The notes under the pieces: generated by a model
The model's database searches: none
What the model was told of the DNA's origin: nothing
The model's input: the letters and a program-made list of their open reading frames with translations, nothing else
Shown: positions 27,048 to 35,614 of the stretch, in pieces
Layout: every line of letters begins with the position of its first letter
Position numbering within the stretch: position 1 is the first letter of the stretch
Program-made: the position numbers and the translations under genes
DNA from: Gordonia heveisoli
Lineage (GTDB): Bacteria > Actinomycetota > Actinomycetes > Mycobacteriales > Mycobacteriaceae
Length of the DNA stretch: 64,000 bases
Assembly: GCF_030315745.1 (NCBI RefSeq)
Contig: NZ_JASXSH010000018.1
Coordinates: forward strand, 29,127-93,126
Direction of reading: 5' to 3'

Positions 27048-27096
27048 GCCCGCTGGTGCGGCTGGGGAACAGCCTATTCCGGGTGGTAGGGCGAAG
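27048..27096 (+). repeat. Diverged duplicate of the sdhB 3' end
   Basis: This stretch aligns with the last 14 codons and trailing bases of sdhB (about 25230-25279). Both contain CTGGTG, GGCTGGGGAACA, GGTAGG and CGAAG in the same order with a few substitutions and two small indels. Translated, RPLVRLGNSLFR answers DPLVWLGNKLFR. The two copies bracket the garR-hyi pair in direct orientation. Confidence 0.7.
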
Positions 27097-27103
27097 CCAC
27101 CTA

Positions 27104-28705
27104 TCAGTTCGAGCTCCACGGGTGGGTGATGATGACCGTGCCGGTGGGGTTGTGGCGCCAGATGACGGCGCGTCTGGTGCCGAGGGTGGGCGTCCAGGTG
27201 CCGAGGTGTTTGAACTCGTGGCATGGGATGCACAACGGGATGAGGTTGTCGAGGATGGTCCACCCGCCGTCGAGTGGATTGTCGTGGTCGAACGGTGCGA
27301 CGTGGTCGAAATGGCAGTCTTCAACCTGACGTCCGCAGTAGGGTCCGCGGCAGTGCCGGTCGGTGTGGGCGATGGTGCGCCGCAACGCATCTGCCGGAGC
27401 GTAGATCAGGGCTCCCGGTGGTGGGAGGGTGAGTCCGCCGTGGCCGGCGGGATCGATCGGCTCTGGATTTGGTGGCCGTGAGCGCATCTGGAGTGGCCCG
27501 CTGCCACCTCCGCTACCGGTGTCGGTGCCGGTCAGGTGGGCGGGTGCGATGACGTTTCCGGCGCTGCGGGGACGACCGACCGCGAACGGCTTCGTGATTC
27601 GGTTGGTGGTGTCGCCGCGGCGGGCGAATCGTCGGCTCTCGCGATAGAGGCCCTGCCAGCTGGCGTTGGCGGCCAGTTCGCGGGCGTGAGCGGGATCGAT
27701 CACTCCGTACCCGGGCACATAGGGGACCAGGTCGCCGGTCAGTCCGGCGAGCGTGGGGGCGTCGGTGACCACCTGCACGACGACCTGTGGGTCGACCACT
27801 GCCACCGCCGTCAACGGTGTGTCGTCCGACTGCTGGCTGCCCGTGCAACGGGTTGGTTCTTCATGTGGCGGTTCAGGTTCGGGCGCTTCAGGCTCGGTTG
27901 GCTCGGGTTGTTGGTTGGCCGCCGACTGGCAGGTGTCCCCGTCGCTGCACTGGCAGGTCATTGTGGTGGCGCCCCGCATGATCGCTGCGAGCGCAGCCAC
28001 TCGTTGTTCGCCGAGCTCGCGCGGGTCGTTCGGGCACAGATGATGGGCGAGTAGGCCGGTGATGCGCGATTGCAGGTAGCGGGCGTCGGCCAGTCCGACG
28101 ACGGCGGTGATCGACGCCTGTCCGTACAGCTCCTTGCCGAAACGTACGTTCTGGTTGCGAGCGGCATACTCGGCACGTGCGCGGGCAGCGGCCTCGGGAT
28201 CGAGTGCGATGAGCAGTTCCTCAAGCCGCTCGGCCAACACCGCGTTGGTCGAAGCCTGCGCAGACAACGACAGCGCGGCCTCCTGCACGGTGGTCGACAC
28301 CGAGCCGTCGTCGTCGGCGGTTGTGGTGATGGCGCACAGTGCGTGCGCGATGACCGAGGCCCGCGATTCGGCGAGGTCGCCTGCCAGGAATGCGGCGCGG
28401 ACGACCGGCAGGTCGGCGAGTAGGGAACCCAACGACATCCAGCGACCGGCGGTCGCGGCCGGAACTGCGAAGTGCCAGGCCACTTCCCGTAGTGCCGCCT
28501 TGTCTGGCATCTTCTTGCGGTAGCGGTCGTGATCGGCGCTCATCACCGACTCATAGACCCTGCACCCGAGGTGGTAGGCGGCCAACACCTTCCGCGCCAT
28601 TGCCTGATGCTCGAGCCGGGTGAAGGTCGCGGCAGCAGTCGCCAGCTCGGAGGCACACGCGTCGGCCAGTACGGCCTCACCGGTGTCCACCCCCGCATCG
28701 AACAT
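27104..28705 (-). CDS. DUF222 / 13E12 repeat family protein with HNH endonuclease domain
   Basis: A 533-residue 13E12-type protein. The N-terminal half is the helical DUF222 region. A low-complexity Glu/Pro linker follows, and the C-terminus is an HNH nuclease: CRGPYCGRQVEDCHFDH, then NLIPLCIPCHEFKH. The family is widespread and repeated in actinobacteria and thought to be mobile or recombination-linked. ATG 28705 is chosen because it lies six bases after the -10 and inside a LexA-like box, as in SOS-regulated 13E12 genes. No ribosome site exists, so a leaderless transcript is likely. Confidence 0.82.
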   Translation of the reverse strand: MFDAGVDTGEAVLADACASELATAAATFTRLEHQAMARKVLAAYHLGCRVYESVMSADHDRYRKKMPDKAALREVAWHFAVPAATAGRWMSLGSLLADLPVVRAAFLAGDLAESRASVIAHALCAITTTADDDGSVSTTVQEAALSLSAQASTNAVLAERLEELLIALDPEAAARARAEYAARNQNVRFGKELYGQASITAVVGLADARYLQSRITGLLAHHLCPNDPRELGEQRVAALAAIMRGATTMTCQCSDGDTCQSAANQQPEPTEPEAPEPEPPHEEPTRCTGSQQSDDTPLTAVAVVDPQVVVQVVTDAPTLAGLTGDLVPYVPGYGVIDPAHARELAANASWQGLYRESRRFARRGDTTNRITKPFAVGRPRSAGNVIAPAHLTGTDTGSGGGSGPLQMRSRPPNPEPIDPAGHGGLTLPPPGALIYAPADALRRTIAHTDRHCRGPYCGRQVEDCHFDHVAPFDHDNPLDGGWTILDNLIPLCIPCHEFKHLGTWTPTLGTRRAVIWRHNPTGTVIITHPWSSN

Positions 28706-28734
28706 ATGTTCACTATGGCAGGTGGGTACGACAA
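28700..28734 (-). promoter_or_regulatory. SOS box overlapping the start codon, plus RecA_NDp-type promoter
   Basis: On the minus strand, TTGTCGTAC (28734-28726), N8, CATAGT (28717-28712), six bases, ATG. GAACATATGTTC (28711-28700) is a perfect GAAC-N4-GTTC LexA palindrome covering the start codon. The gene is therefore likely to answer both LexA and the PafBC-type pathway. Confidence 0.7.
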
Positions 28735-28821
28735 TCCTGGTAGGGCCGACCGCGGCTCCGGGTTCCACTGTCCTACGAGACCGACTCGGTCGTGAACAAC
28801 CCGATCATCGGCTCCGGCAAT

Positions 28822-28866
28822 CTTCGCCGCTCGCTCACGTTGCTCCGCAGGGTAGCGCTCGGGCAT
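28822..28866 (-). pseudogene. Possible IS3-type OrfA N-terminal remnant
   Basis: ATG 28866 opens MPERYPAEQRERAAK, which resembles the start of IS3-family OrfA transposases (MPxxYPxExRERAV). The similarity stops after about 15 residues and the frame continues without a recognisable domain. It lies between the HNH gene and the tRNA, a plausible scar. Confidence 0.3.
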
Positions 28867-28990
28867 GGTCTGCATCCTGAACAAGCCCACGGGATCATGG
28901 GTGTGACCTGCCGGCTATCGGTGCGCCCTCCGGGATGCCACTCGAACTCAGTGGGCGCACTCCGGCCGGAGGCCGGCAGGGGTGTGACGG

Positions 28991-29064
28991 TGCCCCCGGT
29001 GAGACTCGAACTCACACTGGACGGGTTTTGAATCCGTTGCCTCTGCCAATTGGGCTACGGGGGC
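28991..29064 (-). tRNA. tRNA with anticodon CAA (leucine), short variable loop
   Basis: The minus strand folds as a 74-nt cloverleaf. The acceptor GCCCCCG pairs with CGGGGGC, with A as discriminator. The D stem is GCC/GGC with GG in the loop. The anticodon stem ACGGA/CCCGU has one A-C mismatch next to the loop UUCAAAA. The T arm is GUGAG-UUCGAGU-CUCAC. The anticodon CAA reads leucine UUG. The five-base variable loop is unlike the long arm of ordinary tRNA-Leu. CC but not the final A of CCA is encoded. A leucine tRNA near pdtaR is, as I recall, conserved in mycobacteria. Confidence 0.8.
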
Positions 29065-29206
29065 GTCCGCGCGGCGTGACCGCGCAAGGGGTAACTGTAG
29101 TTGATCAGCCGAGGCGGTTGCGAACCGGTACTCTGCCAGCATTGATTCTGCGGTTCCGGGCTGATCCGGACGTCCGTGTACAGGGTTTTTGGTGTGGAGG
29201 AGAAGG

Positions 29207-29830
29207 ATGGTGACGGTGACCGAGAGTGTGCATGCCGAGTCCGGTGCAGGGGTGACGACGCATCGGGTGCTCGTCGCCGAAGATGATTCGCTGATCCGGA
29301 TGGACCTCATCGAAATGCTCCGGGAAGAGGGCTACGACGTCGTGGGGGAGGCGCCGAATGGACAGATCGCCGTGGATCTCACCGAGAGCCTGAATCCCGA
29401 TCTGGTCATCATGGACATCAAGATGCCGGTGCGCGACGGCATCGACGCCGCGACGGAGATCGCGCAGAAGCGGCTGGCACCGGTGGTCATGCTGACGGCC
29501 TTCTCCCAGCGTGACTTCATCGAGAAGGCACGTGACGCGGGGGCGATGGCCTATCTGGTGAAGCCGTTCACCAAGGCCGACCTGGTGCCGGCGATCGAGG
29601 TCGCGGTCAGTCGCTATCAGGAACTCAAACTCCTCGAACGTGAAGTGGCGACAGTCAACGAACGCCTGGAGACGCGCAAACTCGTCGAGCGGGCCAAAGG
29701 CCTGCTGATGGAGAAGCAGGCGATGAGCGAGCCTGAGGCGTTCAAGTGGATCCAGCGCGCCGCGATGGATCGGCGAACCACGATGAAAGCTGTTGCGCAA
29801 GTTGTGGTTGAGACACTTGGGTCCCCGTAA
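29207..29830 (+). CDS. pdtaR: PdtaR-type response regulator with ANTAR RNA-binding domain
   Basis: A 207-residue two-domain protein. The receiver domain has VLVAEDDSLIRMDL, the phospho-acceptor Asp in VIMDIKMP, and the conserved Lys in YLVKPF. The C-terminal ANTAR domain reads RKLVERAKGLLMEKQAMSEPEAF and binds paired RNA hairpins to prevent termination. It matches Rv1626 in length and context, whose kinase is PdtaS. ATG 29207 follows GGAGGAGAAGG; the earlier in-frame codon has no family-like sequence. No kinase gene is next to it, as in mycobacteria. Confidence 0.9.
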   Translation: MVTVTESVHAESGAGVTTHRVLVAEDDSLIRMDLIEMLREEGYDVVGEAPNGQIAVDLTESLNPDLVIMDIKMPVRDGIDAATEIAQKRLAPVVMLTAFSQRDFIEKARDAGAMAYLVKPFTKADLVPAIEVAVSRYQELKLLEREVATVNERLETRKLVERAKGLLMEKQAMSEPEAFKWIQRAAMDRRTTMKAVAQVVVETLGSP

Positions 29831-29971
29831 TCGCAACGTCTGGGTAACACATTGCCGGTAGGTTCATCTGCACGTGATGCCGCGAAACCATGAAATCTCA
29901 ACGCATCACAACTTTCTCACCCGTTGTCTGATACCGCTCCGCGGCATCACTGAACCGTCTAGGGAGAACAG

Positions 29972-31288
29972 TTGAGATTCAACAGGCATATTGCCAAGGG
30001 CGCCGTTGTCGTCGCCGCCGCATCGCTCGCGCTCGCCGCGTGTAGTTCTGATGACGACAGTTCCGATGCGTCCGGCAACGACAACGCCACCTACTCCACC
30101 GACTGTGGTGACAACGTTCCCGTGGCGCAGCCCGGGCCGGTGAGCACCGAACCGCTCAAGATCGGCACTCTGCTGCCCGAGACCGGCAGCCTCGCCTTTC
30201 TCGGACCACCCGAGGTCGCGGGCGTGAAACTCGGCATCAAGGAGGTCAACGCGGCCGGCGGCGTGCTCGGTAAGCCGATCCAGCAGATCGACGGCGATTC
30301 CGGCGACGACACCACCGACACCGCGAACATCACGGTCGACCGGCTGCTCTCCGACGGCACGCAGGTCATCGTCGGTGCCGCGTCGTCGGCGGTGTCGCTG
30401 AAGGTGATCGACAAGATCGCCAACGCAGGCACCGTCATGTTCTCGCCGGCCAACACCTCGGATCAGTTCATCTGCTACCCGGATAAGGGGCAGTACTTCC
30501 GCACCGCCCCGACCGACACCCTCCAGGCGCAGGCGCTCGCCCAGGTGATGGCCGACGACGGTGTGCAGCGCGTCTCGATCCTCGCCCGGAACGAGGCCTA
30601 CGGCACCGGCCTGGCCGCGAACACGGTCAAGGAACTCGAAGCTGCGGGCATCCCGGCCGATCAGATCCAGAAGATCATCTACGACCCGAACGCCCAGTCC
30701 TTCAACGCCGAGATCGACCAGGTCAAGAACTTCAACCCGGACGGCATCGCGGTGATCGGCTTCGACGAGAGCGCCAAGATCATCACCCGCATGAACGAGG
30801 TGGGGATCGGACCGAACCAGAAGAAGGTGTACGGCACCGACGGCAACATGGGCAACGCACTCGGTGAGGCGGTCGGACCTGGCCTGCTGGCCGGCATGAA
30901 GGGGACGACACCGCTCACCGACACCGGTGCGGAGTTCGAACGTCGTATCCGGGCCGTGGACCCGAATCTCGAAGACCTCAACTATTCGGGGGAGAGCTAC
31001 GACGCGGTCGTGATCTCCGCGCTGGCCGCCGAGATCGCCAAGTCCACCAACGGTCGGTCGATCGCCTCCGAGATCAACGGCGTCACCCGGGACGGCACCA
31101 AGTGCAAGACCTACGACGCGTGTCTGGCCCTGGTCAAGGAGGGTAAGGACATCGACTACGACGGCGTCACCGGAGAACTGACCTTCACCAAGGCCGGCGA
31201 ACCGAGCGTCGGCTCCTACGGTGTTCTCGTCTTCGGCCCGAACAACAAGTTGTCCGACGACATCACCTACAAGGTGGTGCGTTCCTGA
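29972..31288 (+). CDS. livJ: Branched-chain amino-acid ABC transporter substrate-binding lipoprotein
   Basis: A 438-residue periplasmic-type binding protein. The signal peptide ends in a lipobox (LALAAC), so it is a lipoprotein tethered to the membrane. The mature part starts LKIGTLLPETGSLAFLGPPE, the fold of LivJ/LivK ligand-binding proteins. It probably captures branched-chain amino acids or related compounds for LivFGMH, encoded convergently downstream. TTG 29972 is the start, with AGGGAG six bases before it. Having the receptor on the opposite strand from its transporter is unusual. Confidence 0.88.
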   Translation: MRFNRHIAKGAVVVAAASLALAACSSDDDSSDASGNDNATYSTDCGDNVPVAQPGPVSTEPLKIGTLLPETGSLAFLGPPEVAGVKLGIKEVNAAGGVLGKPIQQIDGDSGDDTTDTANITVDRLLSDGTQVIVGAASSAVSLKVIDKIANAGTVMFSPANTSDQFICYPDKGQYFRTAPTDTLQAQALAQVMADDGVQRVSILARNEAYGTGLAANTVKELEAAGIPADQIQKIIYDPNAQSFNAEIDQVKNFNPDGIAVIGFDESAKIITRMNEVGIGPNQKKVYGTDGNMGNALGEAVGPGLLAGMKGTTPLTDTGAEFERRIRAVDPNLEDLNYSGESYDAVVISALAAEIAKSTNGRSIASEINGVTRDGTKCKTYDACLALVKEGKDIDYDGVTGELTFTKAGEPSVGSYGVLVFGPNNKLSDDITYKVVRS

Positions 31289-31320
31289 CGATCGCCTGCC
31301 GGGACACCGGCGGATGACCG

Positions 31321-31353
31321 AGCGGTCCGGGTTCGACGAGAACCCGGACCGCT
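31321..31353. terminator. Strong bidirectional hairpin terminator
   Basis: A perfect 14-bp stem (agcggtccgggttc) surrounds the loop gacga. It lies between the convergent livJ and livF genes and should serve both strands. T-rich tracts are short, as usual in actinobacteria. Confidence 0.8.
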
Positions 31354-31359
31354 TGTCGT

Positions 31360-32190
31360 CTACTGCTTCTCGGACCGTCCGGCGAGGGTGCCCAGATATA
31401 GTTCGATGACGGCCGGATCGTGGCGCAGATTCTGACCGGTGTCGGTGTAGGCGTTGCGTCCCTGGTCGAGCACATAGCCGCGGTCGCAGATCTGCAGACA
31501 CCGACGTGCGTTCTGCTCCACCAGAATCACCGTCACACCGGTCGCGTTGACCTTCTTGATCTGGATGAAGACCTGATCCTGGAACATCGGCGACAACCCG
31601 GCCGACGGCTCGTCCAACAGGAGCACCGATGGTTCCATCATCAGTGCGCGGCCCATCGCCACCATCTGACGTTCACCGCCGGACAGCGCACCCGCCTTGA
31701 CCTTTCGGCGTTCGGCGAGCAACGGGAACACCTCGGACACGAACGCCATCCGCTCGTTGAACTTCCGCGGTTTGAGGTAGATGCCCATCTCCAGATTCTC
31801 CTCGATCGTCAACGAGGCGAACACATTCTGGGTTTGCGGCACGTACCCGACACCCTTGGTCACGAGTACGTGCGCGGGTGCCGAGGTGATGTCCTGATCG
31901 CGCAGGGTGACCGAGCCGTGGCGGACTGGGATCAGACCGAACAGTGTCTTGAGTAGGGTCGACTTGCCTGCGCCGTTGGGGCCGATGATGCCGACGATCT
32001 CACCGTCGTCGGCGTAGAAGTTACAACCTTCGAGGATGTTGATGCCGGGCAGATATCCGGCGGTGATGTCGTCGGCCCGCAACAACGCGTCGACAGCATT
32101 GCGTTGGTGCCCTTGCGGACTCGCGGCCAGCTGGGCGGCCGACGGGGTGGTGGCGCCGGTGGCGTCGACGTCGCGCTCGTGGTGTCTCAT
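31360..32190 (-). CDS. livF: Branched-chain amino-acid ABC transporter ATP-binding protein LivF
   Basis: A 276-residue ATPase of the LivF group. Walker A is GPNGAGKST, the signature is LSGGERQMVAMG, and Walker B is VLLLDEPSAGLSP. It powers uptake together with LivG. A roughly 40-residue extension precedes the usual start. Its start overlaps the stop of livG by four bases (ATGA), showing translational coupling in the order livH-livM-livG-livF. Confidence 0.9.
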   Translation of the reverse strand: MRHHERDVDATGATTPSAAQLAASPQGHQRNAVDALLRADDITAGYLPGINILEGCNFYADDGEIVGIIGPNGAGKSTLLKTLFGLIPVRHGSVTLRDQDITSAPAHVLVTKGVGYVPQTQNVFASLTIEENLEMGIYLKPRKFNERMAFVSEVFPLLAERRKVKAGALSGGERQMVAMGRALMMEPSVLLLDEPSAGLSPMFQDQVFIQIKKVNATGVTVILVEQNARRCLQICDRGYVLDQGRNAYTDTGQNLRHDPAVIELYLGTLAGRSEKQ

Positions 32191-33248
32191 CGGGTACTCC
32201 CTCCCGTCTCGTCCGAGTCGGAATCCGGGCTGTCGGGAGCGGCCGTCCCCTCGGAGGCCTCCTCGTCTGCCCGGGCGATGGATTCGGCGGCCAGCGCAGA
32301 GGTGTCGGAGAGGTCGCCGCCGGCTTCGATGGTCTCCTCGATGGCGGCCTCCACCCGTTCGGCGAGGACCGCGGTCGCGCCGACCGGATTTCCGTCGTCG
32401 TCGAATTCCAGTGCCTGGTCGTGATGCCCGCCGAGGTAGGCCTCCACAACGGCCTCATTGTCGGCGAGATGTTCCGGCCGGGATTCGGCGATGACCCGAC
32501 CGCCCGCCATCACCACTACCCAGTCGCTGACATCGCGGATGACATCCATGTCATGTTCGACGAAGATCACCGTCATCCCGTCGTCGCGCAGCGACTTGAT
32601 ATGCCCCAACAGACTTTGAGTGAGCGCCGGATTCACCCCGGCCATGGGTTCATCGAGCATGATGACGGTCGGGTCGGTCATCAGGGCGCGGGCCATCTCC
32701 AGCAGTTTGCGTTGACCGCCGGAGAGGGAACCGGCGTAGTCGTCGGCTTTGTCGGCGAGTTTGAAACGTTCCAGCACGGCATAGGCGCGTTCGGTGACCT
32801 CGGCTTCCTGGCGGCGCCAGATCCACGGCAGCAGACCGGCTCCCATGTGTTCGCCGCGCTGCCCGGTGGCGCCCAGACGCACATTGTCGAGCACCGACAG
32901 CTTCGACAACGCCTTGGTCAGCTGGAAGGTTCGCACGATGCCCCGGCGCGCCACCTGATGTGGGTAGCGCCTGCCCATCTCGTCGCCGTCGAAGGTCCAA
33001 CTGCCGTGGTCGGGACGGTCGAAGCCGGTGATCAGGTTGAAGAAGGTCGTCTTACCCGCGCCGTTGGGCCCGATGAGGCCGGTGATGGCGCCGCGCTGGA
33101 ACTCCACGTGGTCGACGTCGACGGCGGTCAGACCGCCGAAGGTGCGCTGGATACCGTCGACGGTGATGACCGCGTCGTGTTTGGCAGAACCGGGGGCCGC
33201 GATGATGCCGTCGAACAGGTCCACCGGCGCCGACACATCATTTGGCAT
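32187..33248 (-). CDS. livG: Branched-chain amino-acid ABC transporter ATP-binding protein LivG
   Basis: A 353-residue ATPase. Walker A is GPNGAGKTT, the signature is LSGGQRKLLEMA, and Walker B is VIMLDEPMAGVNP. The domain ends near residue 265. An extra C-terminal tail of about 80 residues follows, rich in Ala, Glu, Asp and Ser (SDTSALAAESIARADEEA) and absent from typical LivG. It overlaps livM by 11 bases. The tail may be a disordered regulatory extension; no known domain is visible. Confidence 0.88.
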   Translation of the reverse strand: MPNDVSAPVDLFDGIIAAPGSAKHDAVITVDGIQRTFGGLTAVDVDHVEFQRGAITGLIGPNGAGKTTFFNLITGFDRPDHGSWTFDGDEMGRRYPHQVARRGIVRTFQLTKALSKLSVLDNVRLGATGQRGEHMGAGLLPWIWRRQEAEVTERAYAVLERFKLADKADDYAGSLSGGQRKLLEMARALMTDPTVIMLDEPMAGVNPALTQSLLGHIKSLRDDGMTVIFVEHDMDVIRDVSDWVVVMAGGRVIAESRPEHLADNEAVVEAYLGGHHDQALEFDDDGNPVGATAVLAERVEAAIEETIEAGGDLSDTSALAAESIARADEEASEGTAAPDSPDSDSDETGGSTR

Positions 33249-34230
33249 CGAGCTGTACCTCCCGTTTGTTGCCCAGAATGCCTTGCGGGCGGAACACCAT
33301 CAGCAGCGCGATCGCCAATCCCAGGATGACGAATCGGACCGCGCCGATCTGCTGATTGGTCATGTCGAAGAGTGGGTCGTCGCCGGTGGTCAGCTGACGC
33401 AACAGCACATCGGAGGCGGTGACGATGAACCAGAACAGCATGGCGCCGACCACCGGCCCGAAGACCGTTGCCGCACCACCGAGGATGAGCGCCCCGTAGG
33501 CGAAGAAGGTTTGCGCGGTCGAGTAGAAGTCGGGGCTGATCGATTGCGTCTGAATGGCATTGAAGACGCCGGCGACGCCGCCGATGCACCCGCCGAGGAC
33601 CAGTGCCTGAAGTTTGAAGACGTATGCGTTCTTGCCGAGTGCACGGGCGGCGTCCTCATCCTCGCGCACCGCCTTGAGCACACGCCCCCACGGGCTGCGC
33701 ACCAGCAGCCAGACCAACAGACAGAGCAGCGCCACCACCGACCAGCCGACGACCATCGCCCACAGGTCACCGCCCTGGAACTTCAGACCCAGCAGGGAAT
33801 ACTGCTTACCGTTCTCGAAGGGGTTCATCTCGAAGAACGGTGCGGCATATCCGTACAGACCCTTGGTGGAGTTGGTGAGTTCATCCGCCGACGTCGACCT
33901 GGTGAGCAGCCGCAGGATCTCGGCTGCGGCGATGGTCACGATCGCCAGATAGTCGGCGCGCAACCGCAGCGTTGGCAGACCGAGCAGCAGGGCCAGTGCG
34001 CCGGCCGCGGCGACGCCGAGAATGCCGCCGACCCACAGCGAACCGCCCCATTGGCCGGCGACGATCCCGACGCCGTACCCACCGAGCAGTGCGAACCCGA
34101 TCTGACCGAAGTTCAGCAGTCCGGCATAGCCGAAGTGAATGTTGAGGCCGATGGCGAGCATCGCGTAGAAGATGGCCGACGGCCCGATCAGCTGGGCCAG
34201 CGAGATCTGAAGAACCGCAACGAGGTCCAT
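33238..34230 (-). CDS. livM: Branched-chain amino-acid ABC transporter permease LivM
   Basis: A 330-residue permease with eight to nine membrane segments. NIHFGYAGLLNFGQIGFALLGGYG is the diagnostic LivM block, and the cytoplasmic coupling loop lies around GRVLKAVREDEDAARALGKN. It forms the channel with LivH. It starts one base after the livH stop and overlaps livG at its 3' end. Confidence 0.9.
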   Translation of the reverse strand: MDLVAVLQISLAQLIGPSAIFYAMLAIGLNIHFGYAGLLNFGQIGFALLGGYGVGIVAGQWGGSLWVGGILGVAAAGALALLLGLPTLRLRADYLAIVTIAAAEILRLLTRSTSADELTNSTKGLYGYAAPFFEMNPFENGKQYSLLGLKFQGGDLWAMVVGWSVVALLCLLVWLLVRSPWGRVLKAVREDEDAARALGKNAYVFKLQALVLGGCIGGVAGVFNAIQTQSISPDFYSTAQTFFAYGALILGGAATVFGPVVGAMLFWFIVTASDVLLRQLTTGDDPLFDMTNQQIGAVRFVILGLAIALLMVFRPQGILGNKREVQLDAK

Positions 34231-34231
34231 A

Positions 34232-35614
34232 TCAGCCGATCCTCGCTTTCGTGCCGAGAATGCCCTGCGGGCGGATGGTCAGGATGATGATCAGGATGAG
34301 CAGTCCGCTGACGTATTTGAGGTCGGGGGACACCCAGTAAGTCGACACCTGCACGACGAAACCGACGATCAGACAACCGATCAGCGCGCCGTACACCGAA
34401 CCCAGCCCGCCGAGGGTCACACCGGCGAACATCAGCAGCAGCAGCTTGAACCCCATTTCCCACTGCACCCGGCTGCCCAGTTCGGACAGCGCGAACAGCA
34501 CACCGCCCAACGCGGCGAGGCCGCCGGCCAGCGCCCACACCACGAGGATGACCCGGTCGACGTTGATTCCCGACGCCGCGGCGAGATCCCGATTGTCGGC
34601 GACCGCCCGCATCGCCTTGCCGATGCGGGTCTTCTGCATGAGGAGTGCGACACCCAGCAGCACCACGACGCTGATGATGATGCAGGCCAGGTTGACCGGC
34701 GACATCGCGAAGGCGCCCGACCCGATCTCGGTCTGCACCAGATAGTCGTCGAAAGGTTCGGCGCGGTCGGAGAAGAAGATCAGATACAGATAGCGCAGCA
34801 ACAGTGCCAGGCCGATCGAGACCACCAGCTGCGCAACGAGTCCCGATCTGCGTCGGCGCAGTGGCCGCCAGATCGCCAACTCGTTGAGTATCCCGAAGGC
34901 GATGCCGACGAGGATCGCGATGATCGTCGCCGGGATCAGCTGGATGCCGAGTTTGACGTTGACCGCCCACGCTGCGATCGCACCGAGCGTGACCATCTCG
35001 CCGTGCGCGAAGTTGGTGAGTCCGGTGGTGCCGAAGATCAGGGTCAATCCGACGCCGGTGATCGCGATGATCAGGCCGAACCGGATGCCGTCGATGCCGA
35101 GCCGGGTGAGTTTCTCCGCGGCGGAGATCTCGGTGGAATGTCGGGCGGGACCAAAGGAGAAGATGACGCCGCGGTTGTTCCCGGCGGTGAGTTTCAGCTG
35201 GACCGAATCTTTGCGGACCTCAACACCTTCGGGCACCGTCGTCTTGTCGATGGCGATGGTGTACGAACCGGGGGGAAGGGTCAGCGTCCAGGCGCCGGTC
35301 GGCCCGGAGGTCGCAGTACCCGCGATCGCGCCGGCGGGAGTTGTCGCCGTGATCACCACACCGGTGACCGGCTGGGATTCGTTGCGCAGCGTCCCGCTGA
35401 CGGTGACGGTGTCGGTCGGTGCGGCTTGTGCCGTGCCGGCCCCGACCGCACCGCCGAGCAGGGACAAACCGCCGAGCAGGACCAGACCCAACCCCAGCAG
35501 CGCGGTCACGAACCCGATGTGACGACGTGCGGTTCGAGGTCGGTCGCGGTGTGGTGCACCGGTGTCGGCGCTCCGGGCCGGCGGACGGGTCGGCGAATGG
35601 GCCAACTGATTCAC
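34232..35614 (-). CDS. livH: Branched-chain amino-acid ABC transporter permease LivH with N-terminal exported Ig-like domain
   Basis: A 460-residue protein in two parts. Residues ~30-65 are a signal-anchor (LLGLGLVLLGGLSLLGG). Residues ~66-165 form a beta-rich carboxypeptidase-regulatory-like domain (VTVSGTLRNESQPVTGV, PPGSYTIAIDKTTVPEG). The rest is an ordinary LivH permease (GLTNFAHGEMVTLGA, RSGLVAQLVVSIG). Ordinary LivH is about 290-300 residues, so this is a fusion. GTG 35614 has GGAG nine bases upstream and is preferred to GTG 35647. Confidence 0.87.
   Translation of the reverse strand: MNQLAHSPTRPPARSADTGAPHRDRPRTARRHIGFVTALLGLGLVLLGGLSLLGGAVGAGTAQAAPTDTVTVSGTLRNESQPVTGVVITATTPAGAIAGTATSGPTGAWTLTLPPGSYTIAIDKTTVPEGVEVRKDSVQLKLTAGNNRGVIFSFGPARHSTEISAAEKLTRLGIDGIRFGLIIAITGVGLTLIFGTTGLTNFAHGEMVTLGAIAAWAVNVKLGIQLIPATIIAILVGIAFGILNELAIWRPLRRRRSGLVAQLVVSIGLALLLRYLYLIFFSDRAEPFDDYLVQTEIGSGAFAMSPVNLACIIISVVVLLGVALLMQKTRIGKAMRAVADNRDLAAASGINVDRVILVVWALAGGLAALGGVLFALSELGSRVQWEMGFKLLLLMFAGVTLGGLGSVYGALIGCLIVGFVVQVSTYWVSPDLKYVSGLLILIIILTIRPQGILGTKARIG

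Noticed and set aside
28940..28951. ACTCGAACTCA near the tRNA 3' end, as a possible attachment-site copy
   Set aside because: Only 11 bases match the tRNA T-arm, no integrase is present, and an 8-bp inverted repeat (28921-28928 with 28953-28960) offers another explanation.
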